Shown piece by piece: positions 32,685-44,330 of a stretch of 64,000 nucleotides of DNA (position 1 is the first letter of the stretch; each line of letters opens with the position of its first letter). The notes beneath the pieces were generated by a model. That model was given only the letters and a program-made list of their open reading frames with translations. It was not told the origin of the DNA and searched no databases. The DNA lies in the NCBI GenBank assembly GCA_023525715.1, contig CM042012.1, forward strand, positions 54,402,839 through 54,466,838. Reading direction: 5' to 3'. Both the position numbers and the translations under genes were made by a program. The DNA is from Cichorium intybus. Lineage: Eukaryota; Streptophyta; Magnoliopsida; Asterales; Asteraceae.

Positions 32685-33467
32685 ATGGACTTGTGAGTTA
32701 TTTGTAAATTAAGTTTGTAGACATTGTTGGGTAAAATGATTGTAAAACACATGTTGGGCCATGGTTAGGAGTGTTGGGCACCTTTTGGGCTTTCCATGGG
32801 TACTAAATGTGAAGCATGTAGCAATTGCGTGGGCCCCCACAATACTAAGTTTTCACATGTTTTTCCCACTTCTAGGCCCATTAGGGAACTTAATAGTCCA
32901 ATGAGTTGGCCATTTTGGAGTGTATCCTTTCGGATACGTTTGATAAGGTCGGGTATTTTGATGGCTCAAAAGTAATGTGAATGACGCGCTTTGGCCTATA
33001 GGTTTGGGAACTCTCGCCTTTGGTCCCCAGGTAAGCAAACTGGTCCCTCGGTTGATTGGCATGTATACGAATGCTTGCCTAGTCAGGACTTTCGGGCTAC
33101 CGGCACCTCCCCCTTCCAGTTACTACGCGTCCATTACTATGATCCTACCCAACTAGAGTGGATGACTTTGAATTTCCTATGAGCTCTAAGGAATATATAT
33201 GTATATACAATTTGTTTTTGAAACCACTTGAGTATGTGTGTGATTTTCAGAGAAAGAGGAGAAAATTTACAAGTGTATGCACACATATAAGTGTCAGGAG
33301 TAATACGTAAGCACATAAGGGAGCAATTAGCACACAAATGTATTCTTAGAATTTTCTAAGTGCGAATTGCATGCAGTTGTGTGTGCATTTTATAAACTAG
33401 CATACGAGAGTACCCTAGAGGCTATAGACTAGGTCAAGGCAATTAACCTAATTCCCTATAGTCAAGG
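32685..33467 (-). other. G4 leader lacking gag capsid region
   Basis: This is only about 0.8 kb between the primer site and the surviving gag C-terminus. No capsid-like translation is found in any minus-strand frame, whereas G0 has a leader ORF plus about 280 capsid codons in the same place. Probably an internal deletion joined leader to nucleocapsid. Confidence 0.65.
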
Positions 33468-33479
33468 GCTCTGATACCA
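33468..33479 (-). promoter_or_regulatory. Primer-binding site of G4 (initiator Met tRNA)
   Basis: The minus strand reads TGGTATCAGAGC, three bases inside the 5' LTR, as in G0. Confidence 0.93.
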
Positions 33480-33482
33480 ATC

Positions 33483-36169
33483 TGTCACACCCCGATCCTT
33501 GGCGGAATCGATCAAGGCGTGATACATTGTTCAAAGTCTCATGACAACTATGTTATAATATGATTAGATTCAATTAAGTACTAAGTATGCAAACAAGATC
33601 CACAACATACAAATACAAATCCAAATACAAACAACATTTATTACATCAAATTTAAATAATCTTGTAGGTTTCTAAGGTACACCCTACTTTTCATCAACTT
33701 CATTCTTCAAATCTGCATCATGGGTAAAAACAGGTCAACTACGAGAGTTGGTGAGTAATCTAGTTTTATTAAAGAAAATTATGAGTTTGAAAATTTTATA
33801 ATTTGAAATGCGTTTTCTTTTGAAGTCGGCAAGCAAGTGTTATTGAGATAACGGTTTATAAATCAAAAAATGATTAACACATGATAACAAGAACAATAAG
33901 TCCTCACCCTATATATACATATATATGTATATATATAGGATGGAGCATCTAATCATCATACACACTCAACCACGTGCAATCAATCACCTTAGCGTCCCAA
34001 GGCGGGGTGGTCAACCCAATAGCGCTATTATTGTCCATAACGTATCTCAAGAATACGGGCATAGTCATGGAGATTAGACTAAAAATTGTAATGCACTAGA
34101 AGTACATGCAGCGTAAACAAACAATAATTATACAAATAATGATTCATGTATAAATGTCCCAACAATGTCTCAATGGTGAAAAAATAATAAAATGAAGTTG
34201 GAACATATTAAAACCACATGATACACCCCAAAAGTATTGAAAATTATAAAATATGGGGTAGATTACTCACATTAGTCCAATAAGCAATGCGCGTGTTGTA
34301 CGATAGACGGCTCGAGTCAAAATGTCGTAGAACCTAATATAATTAATAATTTTGGCTTAGGAATCGATAAACGGGAATATAGTATTAATAAAAATAATTA
34401 GACACATATTCTTATATTAGATGAATTAACAATAATCCAAATTTTGTTTTGAATATTAATGTATTCATATGTTAAATGAATTTTAAATTGAATTAATTAC
34501 TTTGCTTAATTAATTTATATTTTCACTTTAGGCAAGATTTTAATAATTTCTTATTAAAATAATAACTAGTCAAATTATAAGTATTTACAGATTTTATATA
34601 TTATAAACAATTATTTATATGAAATAATCATTAAAAATGCATTTTTACATGCTTAGATATTTAGGAAAATGGTTTTAAATACTAAACAGTAATGAAACAT
34701 TCTGAAATTATCAGAAAATCATTATTTCATAAAATAGTAATTACTGTGAAATTTTCATATTTTTCTTAACTGCTTTAGTATTTATTTTGTATTTTAATAA
34801 TTAAACCACAACAAATTTCGGGAAAAATAATAAATGATTCTCAAAACTTCTGGACAATTCACCATAGTTCTCTAACATTATATTGAGCCTACTGTAAATA
34901 TTTTGGATATTTTGGACTATGGGAAGTATTTCTTATGTTTTTCATTATTAACTAATCAATAAAATCATAAATAATAGGAAACTATTAAGAGAATTTCATT
35001 AGACTTTTTATTTATGCTTAACATGTTATATATGATATTCTTATAAGGTTTTATAATTTTTGGACATGTGTAGCTATTTATTATCAATTTAAACCATTAA
35101 ATAATCATTAAATCAGGAAAAATAAGCAAACATTCTTACAAAATCTGTAAATTTTTTCATGGAGTCTTTAAAATGTTAATAAGGAGAAAAAAATATAAAA
35201 TCTAGTTTTTAACATACATAACTATATTTTGCAATTTATTTATCTACAAAAAAATAAAATACAACATAAGCATCAAAAAGTAATATAAATGCATGAAACT
35301 TTATAAATCCACATTACTCAATATATGGGTTGTTTCAAAATTTTCCCAGAATTTATTGACTGCAAAAATTATTTTATGTAAATTATTGTCCTATTTTATT
35401 GCAATAATTATAGTAATTCAATAAAAATAAGTTATTTTCTGAAAATTTCCAGAACTTCTTATTTTATTGATGGGATCCTGAGAAAAATCAGGTTTATGCA
35501 TAAAATGAGTTTTAGATAGTTTGGTGGATTTAATTTGTTTCATTCATGAATTTGAGACTTTTAACAACTTACCTTGATGAATGCTTCATAAGGGATGAAG
35601 ATTTGAGTATATTGGAGTGTTCTTGGCTGAAATATGAAGATTTCTAGGAGGAATTTCGAGATTGAGAGTGAGAGAAAGAATAGATATGGTTTGAGTGGTG
35701 ATGAGAATAATGTGTTGGAAGAAAAATGAAAGGAAAGATGATGGGAGGTGTGAGTGGGAGACAACGGGAATAAACTTTTACTTTTGGTGGTCTTCATAAT
35801 TCCCCACTAACACAAGCATCTTAAGAGTTTTATAAAATTTAATATAGTGTTTATAAAAATAGAGTTTTATAAAAAATAGGTTATTATTTGATTATAACAA
35901 TCTACTTTGATTTGAAGTTTAATTATAGCATTCAAGTTTGATTTTTTTTAATTTAGTTAGAGCATCATACTTTGATGTTATTTTAATATGGTATCATAAT
36001 TTAATTTGATTATAGTTATAACGGTATACTATGCTATATTGCTATTAACGTCAATTTATATCGTAGTGTAAGGGTTTTGATCCTATTAGCGTCAAGAAAT
36101 CTCGAGTAGGGTTTATTAAATTTCCAATTGGGTTGGGTTGACCCGAATCCATTTTAGGCGGATGTCACA
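33483..36169 (-). repeat. 5' LTR of G4 (full form)
   Basis: This 2687-bp LTR includes the 992-bp AT-rich segment 34467-35458 that is missing from the 3' LTR. That segment has no terminal inverted repeats and no target duplication, so it is LTR sequence rather than an insertion. Confidence 0.88.
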
Positions 36170-36174
36170 CTAGG

Positions 36175-36204
36175 CGTGTCAAATTTTGGCGCCGTTGTCG
36201 GGGA
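36175..36204 (+). promoter_or_regulatory. G3 5' LTR end and tRNA-Asp primer-binding site
   Basis: CGTGTCA (36175-36181) closes the G3 LTR after the G4 target duplication. TGGCGCCGTTGTCGGGGA (36187-36204) matches the tRNA-Asp 3' end with one mismatch. Confidence 0.88.
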
Positions 36205-36293
36205 GTTGTACGCTTAAGATAGACTGTCAGTGGTATTTTTCTTTTGATGTTTGATTTTAGTCTTTTGATTTTTTGTATGTGTACGTCCTCGTA

Positions 36294-37675
36294 ATGGGCG
36301 ATTACATATACATGGGCCAAAATACGTGTTATAATGGCCCGGTTTATTATAAAAATTGACGTAGAAAATATGGTAGGAATTATGGTGGTCCGATCTATAA
36401 CCATTACGAGAACGGTTCCAATAGTGAATCAGTCAATGACAATGGGTATGGAAATCCGAACCAATACAGACAAAATCGGTACACCAATAATAACACATGT
36501 GGGGAATGTGAAAAGCCGGCCGACAACCATTACGAGAATGATTGCAACAATGGATCATTTGATGACAATGGATGGCGGACGGAGGAGCCAACTCAACCTG
36601 AAAATTCAACGATGTGGGCGTAATTCTTGGAAATTATGGTAAGTACCTACCAAACGCAGAAGGATCAGGCCAATACTCTTGCAAGATTGCAAAATTCATT
36701 AGATCAGTTGGAGAAAAATATGGGATGTCCACCAAACTTGCCAGAAACCAAGGTAAGTAATTTTAATACCAATAATATTGTGTGTGAACCTGCATCACCT
36801 GAACATGTGATGGAAGGACATGCACCTTGGGAAAGTCAGGAAACCACCGACATGGTCTAAATGGCTGCTGAGGCGGAGGTGGTAAATGACAATATTACCT
36901 CCGACTCAACAACCTTTAATATTTTGAAAATGTTGACAAACAAGATCTGGTGGTGAGTGAATCTATACCGTCAACAGATCATTTGGTTGAAAGGGAAGTT
37001 GAGGAGGGGGCTGTAAGTGACAATACTGGCCCCTACCCAACAATACTGAAATTTCTGAAATTGTTGATACTTTTGAAATCCAAGATCTGGTGATGAGTGA
37101 ATCTACACCATCACAAGATAAAACCAGTCGTTCATTTTTGGTCTCGATCCACTCGTTGGACGATGACCAAGAAGATGATGACGACGCTAGATGATGACGA
37201 CGCTGTGGTATTCGAAAATAATAAACATAGTTTTAGTGTCACTCATGACCCATTGATGAATGGAAAATTAGATGTGATCAATACCATCGATGAGGACATT
37301 CGGGAGCATGCCAATATTATGCCTTCCAATCCCAATCGATTGGAAAATCTTTATTGGCACTGCAGGCAAAATTCGCAACGTACAAACGGCACGCATTATG
37401 TGGACAAACGAGGCGCAAAACAATTACTGGGAGTGGCATTGGGCGCGCTCCACATCAAACCTGTGGCCTTGAAGAGATACCGAAGGAAGGATCGAACTTG
37501 GAGGTTTAAAGCTACTTCCAAGCATTTACGGGAATTAATCGGAAGACGGCGACTGGACAGTAGCAGAAGAACTGGCAAGCCATTTGATCCAGGAAAACTG
37601 GAGGAGTACGGGGACAGTGAAAAAACTGTGGGAATTGGAAATCAGCGGAAACAAATGGCGTATGACCCACCGTAG
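36294..37675 (+). pseudogene. G3 ORF A: acidic protein of unknown function, broken
   Basis: This is the counterpart of G1 ORF A. It starts MGDYIYMGQNTCYNGPVYY and stops after 21 codons (TGA 36357-36359); further stops include TAG near 36619. Conserved blocks continue: NGSFDDNGWRTEEPTQPENS, coiled coil QKDQANTLARLQNSLDQLE, ASPEHVMEGHAPWESQET, DVINTIDEDI, LGALHIKPVALKRYRRKDR and WRFKATSKH. It ends AYDPP-TAG as in G1. The frame shifts in the acidic middle region (about 37010-37040), close to where G1 also shifts. The function is unknown. Its place right after the primer site suggests a structural, gag-like role, but no gag motif is visible. Confidence 0.7.
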
Positions 37676-38095
37676 CCGCAGAATACGTCTGGCTGAAGAT
37701 GTTAAACTTAGCGCTTGTTGGAAGGCAACTCATCCATAATAGGTTAGGTATCTTTGTTTTTGAAGTAATTAGGAAAGTTGAATCGTCATCATTGCAGGAA
37801 TTTGTGGTATAAGGCAAGTGTGGGGTCAAACAGAAGACTTTGAAAGAGTTGAGAGACGTACCGCGGTGAAGAGTAAACCACGCCGCACGTTCGCAAGACA
37901 ACCTGATGCGCAAGGTTTGAATTGGGACACGCGCGACGCACATCACCTTTACGCGCGTCGCGGAATTCGATCAGACAGAAAACCGCCATAAAGGTACGTA
38001 TCTCCCTCGTCGCACCACACACACAAATGTCGTGCAGAACAGAGCACATCCCAATCACATATTTTTCTTGCGTGTTTTCTAGTCTCCACTATGAG
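37676..38095 (+). other. G3 inter-ORF region
   Basis: This is non-coding sequence between ORF A and the putative donor. It contains the exact AAGTGTGGGGT motif at 37816-37826 and CG-rich ACGCGCGTCGCGG-type motifs near 37925-37970. Confidence 0.6.
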
Positions 38096-38455
38096 GTATG
38101 TCACTTAGAACTCGTTCTTTCAAGTTATTACATATATTTGAAGTGGGAATTGGATTGAAATAGGTGAAAACTAGAGAAACGTAGAAATCGGCAATGCCGA
38201 CTCGTAGGGTGTTGCATTTGCAAAATCTTCACCCTAGAGGGGCTAGTTGATAGTTAGGGTGCCTTGTGATTGCTTGGGATTGAATTAAACATATGATTTT
38301 GGTTATTTTTGGGAATTTTTCGCAACAGACGTATGACGCGACACGACATGTTCTTGAGCCGCGTCGCGCATATCAGGGCGACGTGCAGGAACATCTGCGT
38401 CGCGCAGGGATTAATGTTGCAAAACTTTTTGTGTTTTGATTTATTTTGTGCAGAT
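38096..38455 (+). other. Putative conserved intron before G3 ORF B
   Basis: The donor is GAG|GTATGT (38096) and the acceptor ATTTTGTGCAG|ATG (38455). The segment is 360 bp, against 341 bp in G1. Between copies the interior is mostly diverged, while the two junctions and the exon edges align. Confidence 0.5.
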
Positions 38456-39675
38456 GGACTTCAGACCAGGACACCTATTTCTATAGTTCCCGGAGATGTT
38501 CGAGGAGACTCCACGCTATCGTGCCCGACTTTCAGAGCTCCGTTCCTGACCAGTTCTCGCTGCTATTCACTTGGATCGAGAGATATTGACCTAGGTAGGA
38601 CTATGGGCTAAGCTTTTACCCTTCATCCACCGCACTTGGACCCATGAGGAGCATACCTTCACTTGCCAGGGCTGGGAGAGACTTATGGCCACCTCGGATG
38701 ACGTGGTGTATAAGGAACTCGTGCTCGAGTTCCTTTCTACTTGCAGATACACGCCAACTTCACAGGAGCCACGATCCCAGCTGATCCGGTTCAAGCTGGG
38801 AGGGCAGAGCATGGAGTGCAGTTTACGAGACTTTGCCAGACGCACTGATCTTTACATTAAGGCGGAGATAGGTTGTATTCACTTTGCACCCTTCCTCACC
38901 GCCTGTTTCAGGGGACAGCCTCAGAGGGAGGCGAACGCAGTTTTTTGGGCAACAATGTCCAATGAGATGTTTGAGGCTCGTTCAGCCAAGGAGAGCCAGC
39001 TCCGCAGTCCACTTCACCGTTTGATGCACCAAATCATATCCATATCCATCATGCAGAGGACGGGATGCGAGAAGGTGTCCGAAGAGGATATGTTCTACAT
39101 GTGGGTTCTCTCCGATCCTAGTAGGTTCCTCAACCTATCGTACGCGGTGGCAGTTTCACTCACATGTAGGGCAGCGGGCACGACTGCCAGTAGTCCTATG
39201 GCCGGCGGGCACTTCATTACCCGTTTGGCCCGATCTTATAGCATTCTGACAGCCGATGTTATTGTCGGCATGGCACCGACACCACCCTTGCGGGCATCGA
39301 TACGTTATATGGGGCTGATGAGGATCATCCACCAGCCGCGCCATGGTATTATTGAGCGGATGCCGACGACTGAGGCAACTGGTCCCCAGGCCGAGGAGGA
39401 ATCAGAGAAGGAGGAGCAGCTTTTGCACCGGCCTACCCAGCGCCGGAGAGTAGATGCGCCTGTTCAGCAACCACCACCTGCCTAGTCGCCCCCACAGCCT
39501 GTAGACGTGCAGGCTGCCTTGAGGGATTAGGATAGGAGGATGGCGCGCATGGAGGCCCATCACTGCTGGATGGCAGAGACGCAGAGGATGATCATGCTCC
39601 ATCTGCAGATAGAGGACATACCACCCTAATCTCCGAGAGACCACGATGATGAGGCTGGTCCATCCAGGACCTAGC
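38456..39675 (+). pseudogene. G3 ORF B: Athila ORF1-like protein, broken
   Basis: This begins ATGGACTTCAG at the acceptor, with stops at about 38486, 38549 and 38594. It is then open from MATSDDVVYKELVLEFLSTC to the TAG at 39483-39485. Key conserved blocks are FKLGGQSMECSLRDFARR, SPLHRLMHQIISISIM, CEKVSEEDMFYMWVLSDPSR and HFITRLARSY. The C-terminal coiled-coil part is readable to 39675 through further TAG/TAA codons, several explainable by CAG-to-TAG changes. It resembles plant 'Athila ORF1 / putative plant transposon protein' families. Location at the 3' end of the element, possibly behind an intron, recalls env-like ORFs of Athila elements, but I see no signal peptide or transmembrane segment. 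Confidence 0.78.
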
Positions 39676-40644
39676 ATGATGACTGGTTGTATTTTTCTTT
39701 TGATCTTTTGAAACATTGTACATAACTTGTCACTATCTTTTATTATTTGTTCTTTTTGCGTTTAATTTGTTTTGTGAGTGTTTGCATGTAAATACCAATG
39801 GAATCGACTGAGGAGTTGTTTCAAGCAAGTGTGCGGTCATTGTACCCCTAGACTTGCCATTTCACCGACGTGTTCACTGTTGCGTCACAACTCCAAGAAT
39901 CTGAATCGTGATGTGTACGTGTTGTGTATCTTGTGACACTAGTTCCAATAAGCAGTCTACCGTCTAAAAGGGGTAACTCTTTCTCCGTAATTCTAAAATA
40001 TTTTTATGTATAACGGGGACATTGTACGGTTTTAAGTGTGGGGCTTGGACGGTTTTGAAATTTTTGCGGGAAATGAGTCATTTTCAAAAAAATTTAGCAA
40101 TTTTTCAAAAAATTTTAAGAGATTGTAATTTTGAAACGAATAGTTTTGAATTATATAGCATTGAGAAGTACTATTTAGTTGTTATCATGCTATCTGTTTA
40201 GTCAAATAAGTTGAGTTTTTAAGAGTTAGAAAAATTTTAGATTGTGAGTATTTTAGGATTGGAATTTAGGAGAGAATTGTCAATCAGTGGCCTTTGTTGT
40301 TCGAGCCGGTAGGTCCGAAAATGGTGGCCTCGTAAAAGGCACTTATGCACCTTACTACCTAAAATCGTCTAATTTGGGATAGTATTTCTGAAAGCTCGTT
40401 AAACAGACAACATCGAAAGTCATGGACAATTCTTTAAATGCCTTTAAAATCTGAATGAGTATGTGCACTTTTTGTGAACAGAAAATTTGTAATCAAGGGT
40501 TCTCTAGAAAGTCGTGAATTCCAAAAGATATTCTAGTCATTTTTTAAAAAATCATTTTTCAATCTAATTTTGGGAACAATAAACTTTGAAATTGAACACG
40601 TTCAAAACTGTTTGAGTCTTAGTTAAAATCCGTTAAAAACTCTC
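39676..40644 (+). other. G3 3' non-coding region
   Basis: This is collinear with 7929-8906 of G1. It carries PPT-like motifs at 39827-39837 (one mismatch) and 40034-40043. No ORF is conserved. Confidence 0.7.
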
Positions 40645-40680
40645 TTGCTTGGGGACAAGCAACGCACAAGTGTGGGTGTT
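40645..40680 (+). promoter_or_regulatory. Hairpin and polypurine tract of G3
   Basis: TTGCTTGGGGACAAGCAA (40645-40662) can fold into a 7-bp stem with a GGGG loop. AAGTGTGGGTGTT (40668-40680) abuts the 3' LTR. Confidence 0.75.
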
Positions 40681-41647
40681 TGACAACGCCTATCAATATC
40701 AAGTATTTTAGTCGTTGTTAGGCCCTATTCTTGGTGAATGTATATCATATATATCAATGTATTACTCACTTTTGTGCTAGTGCTATTGTGCAAGAAAAAG
40801 ATGAAAACAGGGACTAAACATGGACAAAATGAAAGAAGTTTGGATAAACACAATTTCAGTCGAAGTCGTACGCGTGCCGCGGGAAGAAGACACGCGCGTC
40901 GCGGATAGTCAACGATGAGGCGGTGTGTTGAAATTCAAACAGCGAGATACGGGGATAATGGATAAGACGTAACGCGGATATAAGCTCTGCGCGGCGCGGA
41001 TGTCCAGAATTTGCAACTATAAATAGAGGCATCTAGGTCGAATTTCAGTAGTGGAGAACGACCCAAAAGGTGGAACCTAGGCTTCTTTGACTCAGGATTT
41101 CGGATTTCAGCACTTCAATTGGTATTTCTTTATGTTTTCCATTTTATTTTAGTAATTGATAGTTTAGTTTAGCTTGAATTTCTTTGGTTCTGGATTGTTA
41201 GATCAGTTAGACTAGTTTAATTTTAGTTATTTTCGGAGTTGAAACCTTGTAGCTTCTGGATTTGAATTATATCTCAGTTAATCATTCGGTTCATGTTTTA
41301 TTGCATTTTTTCGGTATTATTGATGTTTGGATGTTCTTTGAATGTGTTTGGATTGTTTGTTGCTTCTGATTTTCTGGAGTTTACTTCAGTAATCTTGGGT
41401 TATAGTTTGAAGTAATTTGGTCTAGTTGAATGCTTGTTTTGGTTTTTTTTTTTTTGTTATTCGGTTTTATTGGTTTTTCGGAGAAGTGAAAGAAACACCG
41501 CTGACTGTAGCGTGACACTACAGTTGGTTATTCTGACGCTCTATCTGAAGCACCAAACTCCTGCGGATCGACCCTTACTACTGCTATACTAGTTAGTTGG
41601 TGAGGTTTATTTTCTATTTTTGACCGCATAACGAGCTAGGCGTGTCA
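40681..41647 (+). repeat. 3' LTR of G3
   Basis: This intact 967-bp LTR runs TGACAACGCC...GGCGTGTCA. The TATA box is at 41018-41025. The target duplication cggcc follows (41648-41652). Confidence 0.92.
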
Positions 41648-41652
41648 CGGCC

Positions 41653-42793
41653 AAACAGCAGCCCTTCGTTGGGCTTCACTCCACTCCTCACCAGGCCTTT
41701 TTTGGGCAGCCTTTATATGCGCCGATCAGGCCCTCCTATGGGGCTGTCTCACCTTCAGCTCAAGGCTCTTTTTTTCAGCAACAAACGGGTCCGTATCCCC
41801 CTCTCAACCTACAGATTTAGCGTCGGTTTTTCAAGCGATGTCAATTCAACCCCCACCGGATAATCAACACTGCATGGACACGGGGGCTAGTTCGTACATG
41901 AACTTTAACCAAGGGAATATGCACTCCCTTACTCCATGAAATTCTAAGTCTATAATGGTTGGTAATGGTGCTATTATTGAGGTTTCTCACATTGGTCACT
42001 CGTTTCTTCCTTATTCTAATAATAAATTTTCTCTTAATGACGTTCTTGTGTCTAATAAAATAATTAAAAACTTAGTGTCCGTTCGCAAATTTACGACTGA
42101 TAATTGGGTTTCTGTTTCATTTGACCCGTTTGGTTTTTCTGTGAAGGATCTTGATTCTGATACTCTTCTCCAACGATGCAACAGTGTTGGTGACTTGTTT
42201 CCGTGCACTCCCTCCTCTCTTCCTGACAGAGCCTTGGCCATGGTGTCTCTTCCCGTCTGGCATCGCCGCTTAGGCCATCCGGGATCTTCTGTTCTTCAGT
42301 TTTTGCAGTTGTGTCGCTTTATTTCTACTAGCAATAATAAACTTCCTCTTTGTCATGCTTGTCAACTAGGAAAACATTGTCGCTTGTCTTTTTCTTCGTC
42401 TTTATATAAAACAACTCGTGTGTTTGAACTTATGCATTCTGATTATGGACTTCACCTGTTACTAGATTGAGTGGTTTTAATTATTACATTTTATTTTTAG
42501 ATGATTTTTCGCATTTTTATGGGTTTTTCCACTGCGTGTTAAATCTGAAGTTTATAATATTTTTTTGCAATTTTAGAATGTATGTTCAAACACAGTTTAA
42601 CACTACCATTAAATCCTTTCAGTGTGACAACGGTCGTGATTTAACAACCCTCTTCTTCTCACTTATCTTCAATCTCACGGTATTACCATCCGCTTCTCCT
42701 GCCCATACACGTCTCAACAAAACGGGAAACCCGAACGGTCTATTCGCACTATCAACAATATTGTGCGCACTTTTCTTGTTCAGGCATCCTTAG
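41653..42793 (+). pseudogene. C1 protease and integrase, decayed
   Basis: The frame resumes after G3. The copia protease active site is readable as MDTGASSYM near 41875. A stop (about 41938) precedes the GNGAIIEVSHIGHS block. Pre-integrase text WHRRLGHPG and CHACQLGKH gives the integrase zinc finger (near 42260-42375). The core frame breaks near 42460 (after ELMHSD) and continues out of frame as FNYYILFLDDFSHFYGFF, then VQTQFNTTIKSFQCDNG. At least two frameshifts and one stop are present. Confidence 0.85.
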
Positions 42794-43520
42794 CCCCCAT
42801 TTTCTGGACCGAGGGGCTTCTTACTGTTGTTCACACTTTTAATCTCCTTCCCACAACCACCTTGTCCTTTAAAACTCCCTTTGAGATGCTTTTTGGTTTC
42901 TTTCCAACATACGATCATCTTCGCGTCTTTGGTTGTCTGTGTTATCCCAACACATCCTTCACCTCTCCTCATAAACTTTCTCCTAGATCATCTGTGTGTG
43001 TCTATCTTGGTCCCGCTCCGGATCATAAGGGTCACAAGTGTCTCGATCTTCTTACTCAGCGTGTCATTATTTCTCGACATGTGGTTTTTGACGAGGACTA
43101 CTTTCCCTAGTCAGACTTTCACCCCCGCCCCTAACGGGTCTGACTATACGCAATTCACTCCCGATGATGATCCACCTCCCCCCACCCCCCCTCCCTCTCC
43201 TTCTCCACCTCCCCCCACCGGATGTTCATCACATGACCACTCTCTCTAGAACTGGTTTCTTAAAGCCGCGTACCATTATTAATCTCTCTGCGACTTCCAA
43301 CTTTTCTCCTATTCCGCGTTCAACTGCTCAGGCCATGCGTGACCCGAATTGGAAATCGGCCATGGATGCGGAAATGTCTGCTCTCTCGGACAACCATACT
43401 TGGGATCTTGTCCCCCTTCCTCCTAATGCCAACATTGTTGGTTGTCGATGGCTATACCGCCATAAGTTTGACTCACGTGGTAATCTTGACTGTTATAAAG
43501 GCAGGTTAGTCGCTTAGGGC
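42794..43520 (+). pseudogene. C1 integrase C-terminus and start of RT, decayed
   Basis: This includes the typical copia integrase tail (LRVFGCLCYPNTSF, SVCVYLGPAPDHKGHKCL, RHVVFDEDYFP), then a Pro-rich linker near 43160-43225. The RT N-terminus follows: AMRDPNWKSAMDAEMSAL, NHTWDLVPLP and GCRWLYRHKFDSRGNLDCYK. The RT frame stops at a TAG near 43516 (…GRLVA stop GFSQ). Confidence 0.85.
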
Positions 43521-44330
43521 TTCTCTCAACAACCCGGTCTTGACTTCGATGACATTTTTAGTCCGGTTGTTAAACCTGCTACCATTCGCACCGTCCTTAG
43601 CATTGTCGTCTCTCGCCACTGGCCCATCCATCAGTTGGATATTAAAATGCCTTCCTTCACGGTGGTATGACAAAAGAAGTTAACATGAAACAGCCGCCTG
43701 GTTATGTTCATTCTGACTTTCCTGAACATGTTTGTCGCATGCGTAAGGCTTTATATGGCCTTAAACAGGCCCCCCGAGCCTCGTATCAGCGGTTCGCTGT
43801 CTTCATCGCCTCTCTTGGCTTCACCAGCAGTCGGTCGGATACATCTCTCTTCACCTTTCATCGTAACTCCGAGTCAATCTATTTTCTCCTTTATGTCGAT
43901 GCTATTATTCTCATGGCTTCCAGCCCATCTCTCATAACTCGGGTTATTTCGTGTCTATCGTCTGAGTTTGCCATGATCGACTTGGGTCCATTGTCCTTCT
44001 TTCTTGGGATTGATGCTACTCGTTCCTCCGACAGTCTCTTTCTTTCACAGACTGCTTTTGCCAAGGAGATCCTATCCGGAGTGGATATGACCACCTGCAA
44101 CCCTTGTAGCACCCCTACGGATACCAAACCGAAGCTCTCCTCATTGGGGAAGCCGGTTTCTGATCCGACCCTCAATCAAAGTCTCGCTGGGGCTCTGCGG
44201 TATCTTACGTTTACTCGTCCCGATATTGCCTACGCGATTCAGCAAATCTGTCTCTTTATGCATGATCCTCGCGTACCGCATTTCCTTGCCCTCAAGCATA
44301 TCCTCCGTTATCCGTCCGTCTCATACTGAT
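43521..44330 (+). pseudogene. C1 reverse transcriptase, catalytic box altered
   Basis: One base is missing near 43648 (the DIKNAFLHGG motif is out of frame). From 43667 the RT is open: KEVNMKQPPGYVHSDFP, LYGLKQAPRASYQRF, then the active-site box YVDA where YVDD is expected, then SSEFAMIDLGPLSFFLGI, and GALRYLTFTRPDIAYAI. It ends at a frame break near 44329. Loss of the second Asp of the YxDD box should inactivate the polymerase. Confidence 0.87.

Larger units (their letters stand above)
27295..36169 (-). mobile_element. Ty3-type chromovirus (Tekay-like) 'G4'
   Basis: This 8875-bp element on the minus strand is inserted into G3's 5' LTR with target duplication ctagg (27290-27294 and 36170-36174). 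The LTRs begin and end TGTCACA. The 5' LTR (33483-36169) is 2687 bp, but the 3' LTR (27295-28950) is only 1656 bp. The primer site is Met-tRNA type. Pol is nearly open, with two nonsense codons. Most of gag is missing between the primer site and the zinc knuckles. Outside the length differences the LTRs differ at about 1.5% by eye, so the insertion is recent relative to its host G3. Confidence 0.93.
26329..41647 (+). mobile_element. Athila-like non-autonomous LTR element 'G3', interrupted by G4
   Basis: Same family as G1, on the plus strand. The right LTR is 40681-41647 (967 bp, TGACAACG...GTGTCA). The left LTR is 26329-27294 plus 36175-36181, split by G4. The left terminus reads TA where TG is expected, and the target duplication is cgacc versus cggcc; both differences are G-to-A. 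The primer site TGGCGCCGTTGTCGGGGA is tRNA-Asp type. The interior (36182-40680, 4.5 kb) has ORF A, a putative intron, ORF B and a 3' region with PPT. No RT or integrase is present. LTR divergence is about 5% by eye, so it is clearly older than G1. Confidence 0.9.

Noticed and set aside
34467..35458. Extra 992 bp in the G4 5' LTR considered as an inserted element
   Set aside because: It has no terminal repeats or target duplication, and the short LTR shows a microhomology junction, so a deletion in the other LTR is the better reading.
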